NCBI GenBank assembly: GCA_000024525.1
Contig: CP001769.1
Location: 3,086,001 to 3,150,000 of the forward strand
Length of the DNA: 64,000 nucleotides
DNA from: Spirosoma linguale DSM 74
GTDB lineage: Bacteria; Bacteroidota; Bacteroidia; Cytophagales; Spirosomataceae
Direction: 5' to 3'
Part shown: one piece after another, positions 18,282 to 27,678 of the stretch
Layout of the letters: the number at the start of each line of letters is the position of its first letter
How positions within the stretch are numbered: the first letter of the stretch is position 1
The notes under the pieces: generated by a model
What the model was told of the DNA's origin: nothing
The model's input: the letters and a program-made list of their open reading frames with translations, nothing else
Database searches by the model: none
Position numbers and translations under genes: made by a program

Positions 18282-20882
18282 ATGCAAAATCTAAGACTTT
18301 TCCACCTCCCGTCGAAATTTTTTTTTCATTTTTCTGCTGCATCAGTTCAAGGCCAAATTAAGGCTTTTTTAATCATTTTTACACTACTGATAGCGGGCTC
18401 TACAGCACAGGGGCAAATTGCAGTTCCCTCATCCTCAGGTTCAATGGGACTTCCAGGTGGCACTACGGGAATACCCGCAAGCGCTATACCGAAAGGAGTT
18501 AACCCCGCTAATTTGCCGGCTAACGTGAGGCAGCAGGTTAACGGCAAAACCAGCCAACCCCGGACTACGACTACAGGTCGTACGTCGCCTACCTCACAAA
18601 CGCTTAAAGACAGAAAACAGGGTGTCAATGCTGCTAATGCTACCAATCAGCAGGTCACCCCGGGAGATACAACCGCCCCCGGACCTGTCTCCGACGAGGA
18701 AGTTATCCGGGAAGGAGCCGAACGCGCACAACGTCGTGAACAGCAGGAAAAGCGCCAGAGAACGTTTGGTTATTCGCTCTTCAACGATCCGGCTATGGAG
18801 CGCACTTTCGAACCTAATCTGAACATAGCTACCCCCCGAAACTACGTTGTAGGACCCGGCGATCAGCTCAATATCCAGATGTATGGGTATTCGGAAATTG
18901 ACTTTTCACAAACCGTTTCATCAGATGGTAATGTCTATTTCGGACAGTCGACCGGTGTTGGCCCGGTTTCCGTGGCCGGCCTAACAATCGAACAGGCCAA
19001 AGCGCGGATCATCGGTCGGCTGAGCAAGCGGTTTGCTGGCTTGCGCAGTTCCCAGTATGGCCCGCAGAATACATTCCTTGAAGTATCGCTCGGCGGAACG
19101 ATACGGAGTATACGCGTAACGGTTACGGGCGATGCCGTTCGGCCGGGAACGTACACACTTTCGTCACTGGCAACGGTCATGAATGCCGTCTATCAGGCTG
19201 GTGGCCCAAATGACATTGGCTCTTATCGCCGGGTACAGCTTATCCGGAATAATAAAGTAGCAGCCACCCTCGACTTGTATGATTACCTGCTGAGTGGCAT
19301 TCAGCGCAACGACCTCCGCCTGCAGGATAACGACAATATCCGATTTACAACCTTCCTTGAGAAAGTGGAGATTACCGGTACCGTAAAACGTGCCAATATT
19401 TTTGAAATGTTACCGGGCGAAACCCTCGACCGGCTTCTGTTTTATGCGGGTGGTTTTGCGGCTCAGGCGTACAAAAACAGACTCAAGGTTACCCGACTGA
19501 CCGATCGTGAAGTAAAAGTGATTGACGTAACAACGCCCGAGTTTAAAACCTTTGAGATTCAGGATGGTGATCTGGTCACGGTTTCCCGTCTGCTTGAGCG
19601 TTTCGAAAACCAGATTACCATTGAAGGGGCTGTGTTTCGCCCTGGACAATACTCGCTCGATAAGAACCGAACGCTGAAAGAACTCATTACCAATGCCGAG
19701 GGGCTGAAGGGCGATGCCTTTACCGGCCGTGTTACAATCGTTCGCACCCGGGAAGATCTGGCTATCGAAAATCTCTCCGTTAATCTGGCCAACATCCTGG
19801 CGGGTAACGAGCCTGACGTACCGCTGCAACGCGAAGACCAGGTTATCGTGCCATCCCGCTTTGATCAGGTGGAGCAGGCAACCATTTCCGTGCAGGGGGA
19901 AGTCAACATGCCCGATACAGATATTCCTTATATTGCCAACATGACCCTGAACGATGTACTGTTGCGTACAGGCGGTTTAAAAGAATCGGCGGCTGCGTCC
20001 ATGGTTGAAGTGGTTCGTCGCAAGAAAGACGCCGACCCCCGTTCTCCAACGGCGCAGATTGCAGAAACCTTCCGGTTCAACGTAGACCGTGACTTATCGA
20101 TCGGAGCAGATGCGAACAAGAATTTTATTCTACAGCCCTTTGATCAGATCATCGTTCGTCGGTCGCCCAACTACGCCATTCAAACATATGCGTATGTGGC
20201 CGGTGAAGTCATTCTGCCAGGCTCCTACCCAATTCGGTCTAAAGACCAGAAAGTGTCGGATCTGGTAGCCCAGGCAGGTGGTTTAACGTCTCAGGCTTAT
20301 GTAGAAGGAGCAACGCTGGTCCGCCCGGTTAAACTGAGCGCTGACGAGCTGAAACGGAAGCAAAAGGCAATTGAAGAAGTGGCCGACAATACAACCAAAA
20401 CGATTGTGGAAACGGAAGTCGTTACGCCGAACGTTGCCGAAGCGATTGGTATCAATTTGAAGAAGATTCTGGCAAAACCCGGCTCATCGGAAGACATTCT
20501 GCTACAGGAAGGAGATACATTACGTATTCCAAAATTGCTCGAAACAGTGCGAATTCAGGGTGAAGTACAATTGCCGAATACAGTCAAATTCCGGGAGGGA
20601 GAAACGTTCCAGGACTATATTTCACAAACGGGTGGCTTCACGTCGAAATCACAGCGTCGCCGGGCATTTATCATCTATGCCAACGGCTCGGTTGATCGGA
20701 CCCGGAAATTCATGTTTTTCAATGTGTATCCGCGTGTTGAGCCAGGCTCTGAGATTGTGATCCCTAAACGGGCGACTACGCCACTTACGGCACAGCAGAT
20801 TCTGAGTTCGACGGTTGGTATCGCCGGCTCGTTATTAACACTTGTTACAACCCTGATCTTACTGACCCGGGTTAGCAACTAA
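18282..20882 (+). CDS. SLBB-domain outer-membrane polysaccharide export protein (Wza-like)
   Basis: An 866-residue export protein that opens the polysaccharide locus. The ATG chosen precedes a signal-peptide-like region (IKAFLIIFTLLIAGSTAQGQ); an upstream TTG would add an unlikely basic leader. After a Thr/Pro/Gly-rich linker comes the polysaccharide export domain (NYVVGPGDQLNIQMYGY), then about six SLBB repeats (for example VTVTGDAVRPGTYTLSSLAT and AYVAGEVILPGSYPIRS). A C-terminal hydrophobic helix (VGIAGSLLTLVTTLILL) crosses a membrane. This is the long Bacteroidota form, more than twice the length of E. coli Wza. Confidence 0.9.
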   Translation: MQNLRLFHLPSKFFFHFSAASVQGQIKAFLIIFTLLIAGSTAQGQIAVPSSSGSMGLPGGTTGIPASAIPKGVNPANLPANVRQQVNGKTSQPRTTTTGRTSPTSQTLKDRKQGVNAANATNQQVTPGDTTAPGPVSDEEVIREGAERAQRREQQEKRQRTFGYSLFNDPAMERTFEPNLNIATPRNYVVGPGDQLNIQMYGYSEIDFSQTVSSDGNVYFGQSTGVGPVSVAGLTIEQAKARIIGRLSKRFAGLRSSQYGPQNTFLEVSLGGTIRSIRVTVTGDAVRPGTYTLSSLATVMNAVYQAGGPNDIGSYRRVQLIRNNKVAATLDLYDYLLSGIQRNDLRLQDNDNIRFTTFLEKVEITGTVKRANIFEMLPGETLDRLLFYAGGFAAQAYKNRLKVTRLTDREVKVIDVTTPEFKTFEIQDGDLVTVSRLLERFENQITIEGAVFRPGQYSLDKNRTLKELITNAEGLKGDAFTGRVTIVRTREDLAIENLSVNLANILAGNEPDVPLQREDQVIVPSRFDQVEQATISVQGEVNMPDTDIPYIANMTLNDVLLRTGGLKESAAASMVEVVRRKKDADPRSPTAQIAETFRFNVDRDLSIGADANKNFILQPFDQIIVRRSPNYAIQTYAYVAGEVILPGSYPIRSKDQKVSDLVAQAGGLTSQAYVEGATLVRPVKLSADELKRKQKAIEEVADNTTKTIVETEVVTPNVAEAIGINLKKILAKPGSSEDILLQEGDTLRIPKLLETVRIQGEVQLPNTVKFREGETFQDYISQTGGFTSKSQRRRAFIIYANGSVDRTRKFMFFNVYPRVEPGSEIVIPKRATTPLTAQQILSSTVGIAGSLLTLVTTLILLTRVSN

Positions 20883-20898
20883 AAGGTATTCTCAGTAT

Positions 20899-22020
20899 AT
20901 GGCTTCTACAAACTTATCTGATACAAACAACCCGAACCATCTGTCAGCGGCTCGTCCGTTACCACCCGATCAGATTTCGCCCAAGTCAGTGGTAATAAGC
21001 GTTTTTCAGTTGAAGTATGTATTCATGCGCAACTGGAAGGTACTTCTGCTTCTGGTATGTCTGGGTGGCCTTATTGGGTTCATCTACGACTTATTTCATA
21101 AGACAAAGGTTACCTATACCGGCACCATCATGTTTAACCTGGGCGGCAGTTCGTCGGGGGGTGGATTCGGTGGTGAATTGGGCCAGTTGGCGGGCGCGTT
21201 TGGCCTAAGCTCAGGGGCTCCCGATGCCAACATATTTGTGGGCGACAACTTCCTCATTTATGCCAAATCAAGACCCGTTGTCGAAAAGACGTTGATGCAG
21301 ACTGATACTATCAACGGTAAAGACACCCTGCTCGTCAATTACTATATTCGCCACAGCGGTATTCGCGACCAGGAATGGGAAGACAACGATTCATTGCGAG
21401 CCTTTTATTTCAAACGGGCCAAATTACCCAGTGAATACACCAAGACGGAACAACTGGTGATGTCGGACATTTATGCCCGGATTGAGGGTGAAATGGCGGT
21501 TAAGCAACCGGAACGAAAATCGTCGTTTATGGAGCTTAGCTGTTTTATGGAAAATGAGCAGCTGGCGGCCACCTTTCTAACCAATCACCTCAAAACCATT
21601 GAGCAGGATTACCAGAAAAAGCAGACGAAAAAAACCCGCGAAATGTATGACCTGCTCATAGACAGAGTGGACTCCCTTCAGTCACGTTTGACAGGTACAG
21701 AAAATAAACTGGCCCAGTACATGGACCAAAACCAGCAGGTGGTTGTCGCACAGGGCCGTATGACGGAAAATAAGCTGACACGGAATTCCGGCTTCCTGAC
21801 TACCCTGTATTATCAGGCACTCCAGCAGGCCGATAACATGCGCTTATCTCTAATCCGCGAGACGCCGTTGTTTACCATCATTAAACCCGTTTATTATCCA
21901 CTCCACATAGACACGATTGCAACGGCTGGCCTACAGATTGGTATAATTGTTGGTCTGGTGTTGTCTATCCTGGTTATTTTTCTGCGAGAAACCTACCGCT
22001 CCGTAATGCGGGAAGCTTAA
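20899..22020 (+). CDS. Wzz-type chain-length determinant / polysaccharide co-polymerase
   Basis: A 373-residue protein with two transmembrane helices, one near residues 46-66 (WKVLLLLVCLGGLIGFIYDL) and one near the C-terminus (IGIIVGLVLSILVIFL), flanking a long periplasmic coiled-coil region (LIDRVDSLQSRLTGTENKLA). That is the Wzz/PCP architecture. A Gly-rich GGSSSGGGFGGELG stretch follows the first helix. There is no C-terminal tyrosine-kinase domain. Only 16 bases separate it from the SLBB gene, so the two should be co-transcribed. Confidence 0.85.
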   Translation: MASTNLSDTNNPNHLSAARPLPPDQISPKSVVISVFQLKYVFMRNWKVLLLLVCLGGLIGFIYDLFHKTKVTYTGTIMFNLGGSSSGGGFGGELGQLAGAFGLSSGAPDANIFVGDNFLIYAKSRPVVEKTLMQTDTINGKDTLLVNYYIRHSGIRDQEWEDNDSLRAFYFKRAKLPSEYTKTEQLVMSDIYARIEGEMAVKQPERKSSFMELSCFMENEQLAATFLTNHLKTIEQDYQKKQTKKTREMYDLLIDRVDSLQSRLTGTENKLAQYMDQNQQVVVAQGRMTENKLTRNSGFLTTLYYQALQQADNMRLSLIRETPLFTIIKPVYYPLHIDTIATAGLQIGIIVGLVLSILVIFLRETYRSVMREA

Positions 22021-22051
22021 TAATGACATCTTCTTTTATTGCCCTAATACA

Positions 22052-22891
22052 TTGAAAACGCACGAAGTTATCATCCAGCCTGGCCGGTCAGAACGGCACT
22101 ATTGGCGCGACCTGTGGCGTAACCGCGAGTTGATGTATATTTTATCCATGCGGGATGTTTCTGTGCGGTATAAGCAGACAGCTCTAGGTACAGCCTGGGG
22201 GCTAATCCGTCCACTGACGACCATGCTCATCATGGTATTTGTGTTCAGTAAAATAGCCAAATTACCCGCCGACCCAGGTGTTCCTTACCCGCTTATGGTA
22301 CTGGGCGGAATAACCGTCTGGACGTTTTTTGCAACGGCTTTTACGCAGATCAGCAACAGCGTGACTATGAATTCAAACCTGGTCACGAAAGTTTATTTTC
22401 CCCGCCTGATCATGCCCATCAGTTCTGTGGCGGTTAGTTTCATTGACTTTCTGGTATCGCTGGGGCTATTCATTGTTCTTGCCATGTGGTACCGGTTTAT
22501 TCCCGACTGGCATTTGCTCATGCTGCCAGCATTTATTGCACTGGCTTTACTGGCTTCTTTTGCATTCGGATTATTTTTTGCAGCTGTTAATGTACGTTTT
22601 CGTGACATAGGCCAGCTTATTCCGTTTATAGTACAGGTAGGATTTTATATTTGTCCGATAGCCTACAGCAGTCGGTTAGTAGCGGATAAACAGGAGGAGT
22701 GGTGGACACCCTTTTACTGGATGAATCCTATGGTTGGTATAATTGACGGGTTCCGCTGGTCGTTACTGGGTGAGAAGGCATACTTTAATCCGCAAAGTCT
22801 GCTTATATCCATTAGTATTGTGGGCGTTTGCCTGGCCTTATCACTTTACTTCTACCGGAAACGCGAGAACACATTTGTGGATGATATTTAA
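22052..22891 (+). CDS. ABC-2 polysaccharide exporter permease (Wzm-like)
   Basis: A 279-residue inner-membrane permease with about six hydrophobic segments. It carries the amphipathic start and RYKQTALGTAWGLIRPL motif shared by O-antigen and teichoic-acid ABC exporters. It apparently starts at TTG (then AAAACGCACGAA); the first internal ATG would remove the conserved N-terminal amphipathic segment. With the ATP-binding subunit downstream it should flip undecaprenyl-linked glycan across the inner membrane. Confidence 0.9.
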   Translation: MKTHEVIIQPGRSERHYWRDLWRNRELMYILSMRDVSVRYKQTALGTAWGLIRPLTTMLIMVFVFSKIAKLPADPGVPYPLMVLGGITVWTFFATAFTQISNSVTMNSNLVTKVYFPRLIMPISSVAVSFIDFLVSLGLFIVLAMWYRFIPDWHLLMLPAFIALALLASFAFGLFFAAVNVRFRDIGQLIPFIVQVGFYICPIAYSSRLVADKQEEWWTPFYWMNPMVGIIDGFRWSLLGEKAYFNPQSLLISISIVGVCLALSLYFYRKRENTFVDDI

Positions 22892-22892
22892 A

Positions 22893-22965
22893 GAATTACA
22901 ATTTATTATTTATGACGCGTGGATGGCCCAGGCGGCCGTAAACTGTAGATCGTAAATCGTAAATC
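22893..22965. repeat. Intercistronic imperfect palindrome between wzm-like and wzt-like genes
   Basis: The left arm (22893-22913) and right arm (22944-22965) pair imperfectly over about 21 positions (16 matches plus some G-T wobbles). The right arm contains a short tandem repeat, ATCGTAAATCGTAAATC. It occupies the whole gap from the permease stop to three bases before the ATP-binding-protein start. Confidence 0.55.
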
Positions 22966-22968
22966 AAT

Positions 22969-24228
22969 ATGTCTGTTATTACTGTCGAAAATATAAGCAA
23001 GCAATACATCATTGACCACAAAAAGGGCAAAGGTGCCAATACGCTGCGTGATGTGATTTCGGAAAACGTCCGGTCTCTTTTTGGAAGTAAAAAAGAGAAG
23101 GATGCGGTCACGCACGAAGAGTTCTGGGCACTTCGCGATGTAAACTTTTCGATCGAACAGGGCGACCGCGTGGGTATTGTTGGCCATAACGGGGCAGGGA
23201 AATCAACCATGCTCAAAATTCTGAGCAAGATTATCGAGCCCACCACCGGCACTGTTCGCATCAAAGGCCGGGTAGCCAGCCTGCTCGAAGTAGGTACGGG
23301 GTTCCATCCTGAACTAACCGGCCGGGAAAACATTTATCTGAACGGTTCATTGCTGGGTATGACCCGCAGCGAAATCAGAAAGCAGTTCGATGAAATCGTG
23401 GCGTTTGCGGGTGTCGAAAAATTCCTCGATACGCCCGTCAAACGCTATTCATCAGGCATGTACGTTCGATTGGGATTCGCTATCTCAGCGCACCTCGACC
23501 CTGAAATCATGATTGTCGATGAAGTGCTGGCGGTAGGTGATGCCGAGTTTCAGAAAAAAAGCCTCGGCAAAATGCGGGATAACTCAGCCAGTGGCCGAAC
23601 CATTATTTTCGTCAGCCATAACCTTACGGCCGTTCAGGCGTTGTGCAACAAGACGCTTTACTTCGAAAAAGGACAGCTCATCGAACAGGGTGAAACTAAT
23701 CAGGTCATCGCGTCGTATCTGAGCAAAGTGTCGAAAACGAGGCTCCTGCGCCAGTGGGAAACGCCAGAAGAGGCTCCCGGTAATGACCTCGTGCGCGTGC
23801 GCCGGATTGAACTCGTTCCGGAATATCTCGACGATCTGACCCATATTGATGTCAGGACATCGATGAAATTTCGGTTTGAATTCTGGAACCTGATGGATCA
23901 TGCGAACCTCAACCTGAGTCTGCATCTGAATTCGATGACCGGTGAGTGTATCTTTAACATTGGTACACAATCAAAGCCCTTTGGCAAAGGATTGATTGCC
24001 GGAGAGTGTACCATTCCGGGATTTTTCCTGAACGACGGATCGTACACAATCTCCATGATGATTGTAAAGGATACGGTTACCCCCCTATTCGTAATGGAAG
24101 AAGGCATTACCTTTGATGTGGAAGATTATCGGGAGGGAATTGCCTGGTACGGAAAGTGGCCGGGTTACGTTCGCCCGCAAATACCCTTTCATACAAAAAT
24201 GCTGGAACCAGTCACTAGTGAACAATAA
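22969..24228 (+). CDS. ABC exporter ATP-binding protein with glycan-binding C-terminal domain (Wzt-like)
   Basis: A 419-residue ATPase. Walker A GHNGAGKST is at residues 72-80, the ABC signature region RYSSGMYVRLGFA at 159-171 and Walker B IMIVDE at 180-185, followed by the switch His region FVSHNL. Residues from about 260 onward form a beta-sandwich like the Wzt C-terminal domain, which in E. coli O8/O9a recognises the modified chain end. It pairs with the permease gene upstream. Presence of this domain suggests export of a finished, capped glycan. Confidence 0.92.
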   Translation: MSVITVENISKQYIIDHKKGKGANTLRDVISENVRSLFGSKKEKDAVTHEEFWALRDVNFSIEQGDRVGIVGHNGAGKSTMLKILSKIIEPTTGTVRIKGRVASLLEVGTGFHPELTGRENIYLNGSLLGMTRSEIRKQFDEIVAFAGVEKFLDTPVKRYSSGMYVRLGFAISAHLDPEIMIVDEVLAVGDAEFQKKSLGKMRDNSASGRTIIFVSHNLTAVQALCNKTLYFEKGQLIEQGETNQVIASYLSKVSKTRLLRQWETPEEAPGNDLVRVRRIELVPEYLDDLTHIDVRTSMKFRFEFWNLMDHANLNLSLHLNSMTGECIFNIGTQSKPFGKGLIAGECTIPGFFLNDGSYTISMMIVKDTVTPLFVMEEGITFDVEDYREGIAWYGKWPGYVRPQIPFHTKMLEPVTSEQ

Positions 24229-24311
24229 CTTGCAGGCGCTTTTGCCGTTACAGTTAATACGATCGGCATTCACTACCTATTTATTGTTGACTCTTATCTT
24301 TTAGTTGCTTG

Positions 24312-25421
24312 ATGATTAATGTCACGAAATCTTATCTGCCAGAACTCGACGAGTATACTGCCTACTTGAAAGGTATCTGGGAGCGTGTTCATTTGACGAA
24401 CGATGGGCCACTTCTGCGCAGGCTGGAAGATGAGCTGAAGGAGTTTCTGGATGTAAAATACCTGAAATTCTGCACCAATGGCACCATTGTGCTTCAGATG
24501 GCTCTCAAAGCATTGGACATAAAGAAAGAAGTCATCACAACACCCTTTTCCTACGTGGCTACGACGAACGCGCTACTCTGGGAAGGCTGCACACCTGTAT
24601 TCGCCGACATCAGCCCGGATGATTACAACATCGATCCGGAGAAGATCGAACCGCTGATTACGGCCGATACGCAGGCAATTATGGCCACGCATGTGTATGG
24701 CAATGCGTGTAAGATCGAACAGATCCAGGCCATCGCTGATAAATATAATTTAAAAGTTATTTACGATGCAGCCCATACATTTGGGGCAAGTTACAACGGC
24801 AAGTCTATCTTGAGTTACGGCGACCTGAGCACCTGTAGCTTTCACGCTACCAAGGTATTCCATACCGTTGAAGGAGGTTGTATCGTAACCAACGATGCTG
24901 ACATGGCCCAGAAGCTGCACTACATGCGGTCGTTCGGGCATCAGAATGATAACTACTACGGTGTTGGCATCAACGCCAAAAACTCGGAGTTACATGCCGC
25001 CATGGGTTTGTGCGTGCTGCCAAAAGTACCCGAGTTGATTGCCGCCCGTAAAGAACGATTCGGGTATTACGACAATCAGCTGGATTTCAGTAAAATAACC
25101 CGGCCTACCCTGACGCCCGGTGTCGATTATAACTACGCCTATTATCCGGTAATTTTCGATTCTGAAGAGACGCTGTTACGGGTAACTGATGCCCTCAAGG
25201 CAGAAGACGTTATGCCGCGCCGGTACTTTTATCCTTCGCTCAACACCTTGCCCTTTACCTTCAGGCCGGGTACGACAACAGCGCAACCCTGTCCGGTTTC
25301 GGAAGATGTATCCTTGCGGGTGCTGTGCCTGCCCCTTTACCCTGATCTGGCCGAAGCAGATGTTGACCGCATTGTTGCGACTGTCAATCTGGCCGTCGGT
25401 ATCGTACCCGAAAGCGTATAA
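24312..25421 (+). CDS. DegT/DnrJ/EryC1/StrS-family sugar aminotransferase
   Basis: A 369-residue PLP enzyme that aminates a keto-sugar nucleotide. PLP-anchoring K181 lies in SFHATKVFHTVEGG, D152 in VIYDAAHTFGA, and TPFSYVATTNAL and the C-terminal active-site segments are all present. The ATG is preferred to a TTG one codon before it. No NDP-sugar 4,6-dehydratase is seen nearby, so the keto-sugar must come from elsewhere. Its neighbours WbqC and the NeuD-like acyltransferase suggest an N-acylated amino sugar. Confidence 0.92.
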   Translation: MINVTKSYLPELDEYTAYLKGIWERVHLTNDGPLLRRLEDELKEFLDVKYLKFCTNGTIVLQMALKALDIKKEVITTPFSYVATTNALLWEGCTPVFADISPDDYNIDPEKIEPLITADTQAIMATHVYGNACKIEQIQAIADKYNLKVIYDAAHTFGASYNGKSILSYGDLSTCSFHATKVFHTVEGGCIVTNDADMAQKLHYMRSFGHQNDNYYGVGINAKNSELHAAMGLCVLPKVPELIAARKERFGYYDNQLDFSKITRPTLTPGVDYNYAYYPVIFDSEETLLRVTDALKAEDVMPRRYFYPSLNTLPFTFRPGTTTAQPCPVSEDVSLRVLCLPLYPDLAEADVDRIVATVNLAVGIVPESV

Positions 25422-25444
25422 CAGAGCCCCAAACTGGCCAGTAG

Positions 25445-25469
25445 ACTGACTTACATCGATGAAGTCAGT
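25445..25469 (+). terminator. Weak hairpin after the aminotransferase gene
   Basis: An 8-bp stem (ACTGACTT/AAGTCAGT) with a 9-base loop lies 24 bases after the aminotransferase stop. A T-run follows 10 bases later (GGCCTTTTTTC), so it is not a canonical terminator and may only attenuate read-through. Confidence 0.35.
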
Positions 25470-25517
25470 TTATGAGGCCTTTTTTCTTAGGTGCATCTGT
25501 CCGAGAACTATCCTTCT

Positions 25518-27602
25518 ATGAGTAGCTTATACATTATTCCCCTTATTCTGTTTGTCATTTATGTCGGACGGCTTGCCTCGCAGATTTGCCGACGCTCCCT
25601 GACAGAATGGTGGCTGACAACATTTTTGCTGGGTGCCGGTAGCGTTATTTTTACGGGCTTCGTGCTATCCGCCCTGTATCTGACGGCCAACGCACCGGTT
25701 TGGGCGGGTTCGGTATTTATTACGGCAACGCTTCTCGGCAAACTGTTAAGTCGCCTGTCTGGCCAGAATACCGGTTTTTCGGTCAGAAAACTCGTTGAGG
25801 AACGTTTTCAAACGGGCAAGAACTGGTTCGCCGAGTTGTCAGCCTACTCCCGCTTTCTGTTCATACTGCTCTTCAGCACAGTAGGCATCATTGCCGTCAC
25901 TAACCTCCTGCTGGTATTCTTTACCGTTCCTAATGAATGGGATAGCATGACCGGCCACCTGAACCGCGTGATGCAATACATACAGCGGGGTACCATGCGT
26001 CATTTCGGGGGAACGAACTGGAACATGGATACGTATCCGAAGAGCGTTTGTACCCTTCAGATTTATTCGTTTCTGATGACCGGCCATTTTGAGAATGGCT
26101 TCAAATTTATTCATCACCTGAGCTACTGGACAGCCATTGTTGCCGTTTTTGGTATTGTACAGCGCATTGGTCATAACCGGCTATCAGCTAGTTTTTTCTG
26201 TGCGTTGGCGTATGCCCTGCTTCCCGATTTTCTGATGCAGGCGATCACCACCGAAACCGACATTGTTCTGACTGCCTACCTAAGCGTATTGCTATACATG
26301 CTGTTCACGTACCGCACGATCGGTGTGCAAACGGCCGATAGCCGGTATCTATACCTGGCAGGTATGGCGTTTGGGATTGCGTTTGGACACAAAATCACCT
26401 TTGCCTTGCTGTTACCTTCCGTATTCGTCATCATGATTTATACGGTTTTCTTGTCGCGTTCGTGGACTATAACGTTCGGGCGGGTATGGCGTCTGGGGCT
26501 GGCAATCGGGGTTGGAGTTTGCCTGTGGACACTCCCGACCGGCTACCTCAAAAACATTGAAGTCTTTGGTCACCCGATTGGTCCTCCAACGGCCCTTAAA
26601 CACCAATCTGTGGAGCGGGCTGGTTCTCTCTCCAACTTACTTGAACAGGGAAGCCGCAATGTGGTTCGGTACGCCTACGACCATGTGAATCTGGACGGCA
26701 TCCGAAACGTTAAAGCCGGTGCCGACCTGAACCATGCCATGCGCAAGCCGCTGGTATTGCTGGAAGACAAACTGCATATGCGGCTGGATGAAGAAACCGA
26801 CTTTTCGATTCAGGTGTTTGCCTTCGATCGAAAGTTTGTGTTTTATAACGCCAATCCCTATTGGGGTATTTTCGGGTTTGGGTTGATCTTGCCGCTATTG
26901 GTGCTGGTATTGGTGGGCTTCATTCGCTCAACCCCGCACATCTATTTAGGGATTGCCCTTTTGCTCCATTTTGCAGCTTTATCCTATTCGGCCCCATATG
27001 ACCCCTTCAAAGGACGTTATTTTATAGAAACAGGGCTGTTCGGTGTTACCTTTCTGGCACTGTTGTTTCTCCACCCACGCGCAACCGTCGATGTACCCAA
27101 CCGACCGATCTGGAAAGGTTATGTTGCTCTCGTTACGGTAGTGGGCTGCCTGTCGGCACTCATGTGCGTCTTCCTGAACACCCGTGCGCTACCATTCGCC
27201 TGGACGGGGCCCGATGGCATTCCTTTCCCGTCGGCATTCACATCTGACAGAATCCGGCAGATAACCATTGGCCGACCTGACACCTACATTCCCTACAAAC
27301 GCTTCGATGAGTTGGTACCCGATAGTGCGACCGTCGCGCTGGCAACCATCAACGATGACTATGAGTACCCGCTCTACGGACCCAAATTATCCCGTCGATT
27401 AATAGCTATCAACCCGTTTGAACAAGGACTTAAACCAATTCCGAAAGAGGCCGATTACCTGTTTTTCGACAAGAGCGTTATTTCACCCCAACCCGGCGAC
27501 ATACGTCTGGGTACCGATACTACTCTGCGCGCCAGAATGATCGTACCGGGAGAAGATTATTATTTACGGAAACTGAAAAAAGGAGTTAGGGGCGAGAAGT
27601 GA
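25518..27602 (+). CDS. Multi-pass membrane protein, GT39/GT83-like glycosyltransferase
   Basis: A 694-residue protein with roughly ten to twelve hydrophobic helices. The first external loop contains VPNEWDSMTGHLNRV, an acidic motif in the place where C-type glycosyltransferases (GT39, ArnT-like) have their catalytic Asp. The ATG after a GTG-initiated leader is the preferred start. The last residues (KKGVRGEK) are encoded by the left arm of a palindromic element, so the natural C-terminus was probably changed by that element. It would use a polyprenyl-phosphate sugar and act on the periplasmic face. Confidence 0.65.
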   Translation: MSSLYIIPLILFVIYVGRLASQICRRSLTEWWLTTFLLGAGSVIFTGFVLSALYLTANAPVWAGSVFITATLLGKLLSRLSGQNTGFSVRKLVEERFQTGKNWFAELSAYSRFLFILLFSTVGIIAVTNLLLVFFTVPNEWDSMTGHLNRVMQYIQRGTMRHFGGTNWNMDTYPKSVCTLQIYSFLMTGHFENGFKFIHHLSYWTAIVAVFGIVQRIGHNRLSASFFCALAYALLPDFLMQAITTETDIVLTAYLSVLLYMLFTYRTIGVQTADSRYLYLAGMAFGIAFGHKITFALLLPSVFVIMIYTVFLSRSWTITFGRVWRLGLAIGVGVCLWTLPTGYLKNIEVFGHPIGPPTALKHQSVERAGSLSNLLEQGSRNVVRYAYDHVNLDGIRNVKAGADLNHAMRKPLVLLEDKLHMRLDEETDFSIQVFAFDRKFVFYNANPYWGIFGFGLILPLLVLVLVGFIRSTPHIYLGIALLLHFAALSYSAPYDPFKGRYFIETGLFGVTFLALLFLHPRATVDVPNRPIWKGYVALVTVVGCLSALMCVFLNTRALPFAWTGPDGIPFPSAFTSDRIRQITIGRPDTYIPYKRFDELVPDSATVALATINDDYEYPLYGPKLSRRLIAINPFEQGLKPIPKEADYLFFDKSVISPQPGDIRLGTDTTLRARMIVPGEDYYLRKLKKGVRGEK

Positions 27603-27664
27603 GGAGTTACTGACGCTGGTAGTACTCGCGCGTTAGCAACTTCTCACTTCTCGCTCCTAACTCC
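27582..27664. repeat. Intercistronic palindrome that contains the stop codon of the upstream gene
   Basis: Arms at 27582-27608 and 27638-27664 are 27-base inverted repeats whose two differences would both be G-U pairs in RNA. The pairing extends further through CTGACGC/GCGTTAG. The right arm continues into tandem CTCCTAA units. The TGA of the upstream gene lies inside the left arm, and the next start codon is 14 bases beyond the right arm. The TCGCTCCTA core is shared with the 13.4-kb element. Confidence 0.85.
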
Positions 27665-27678
27665 TAACTCCTGAAAAG

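Noticed and set aside
13426..27664. CRISPR array from similar palindromic repeats
   Set aside because: The palindromes are isolated single elements with different sequences and no regular spacers or cas genes.
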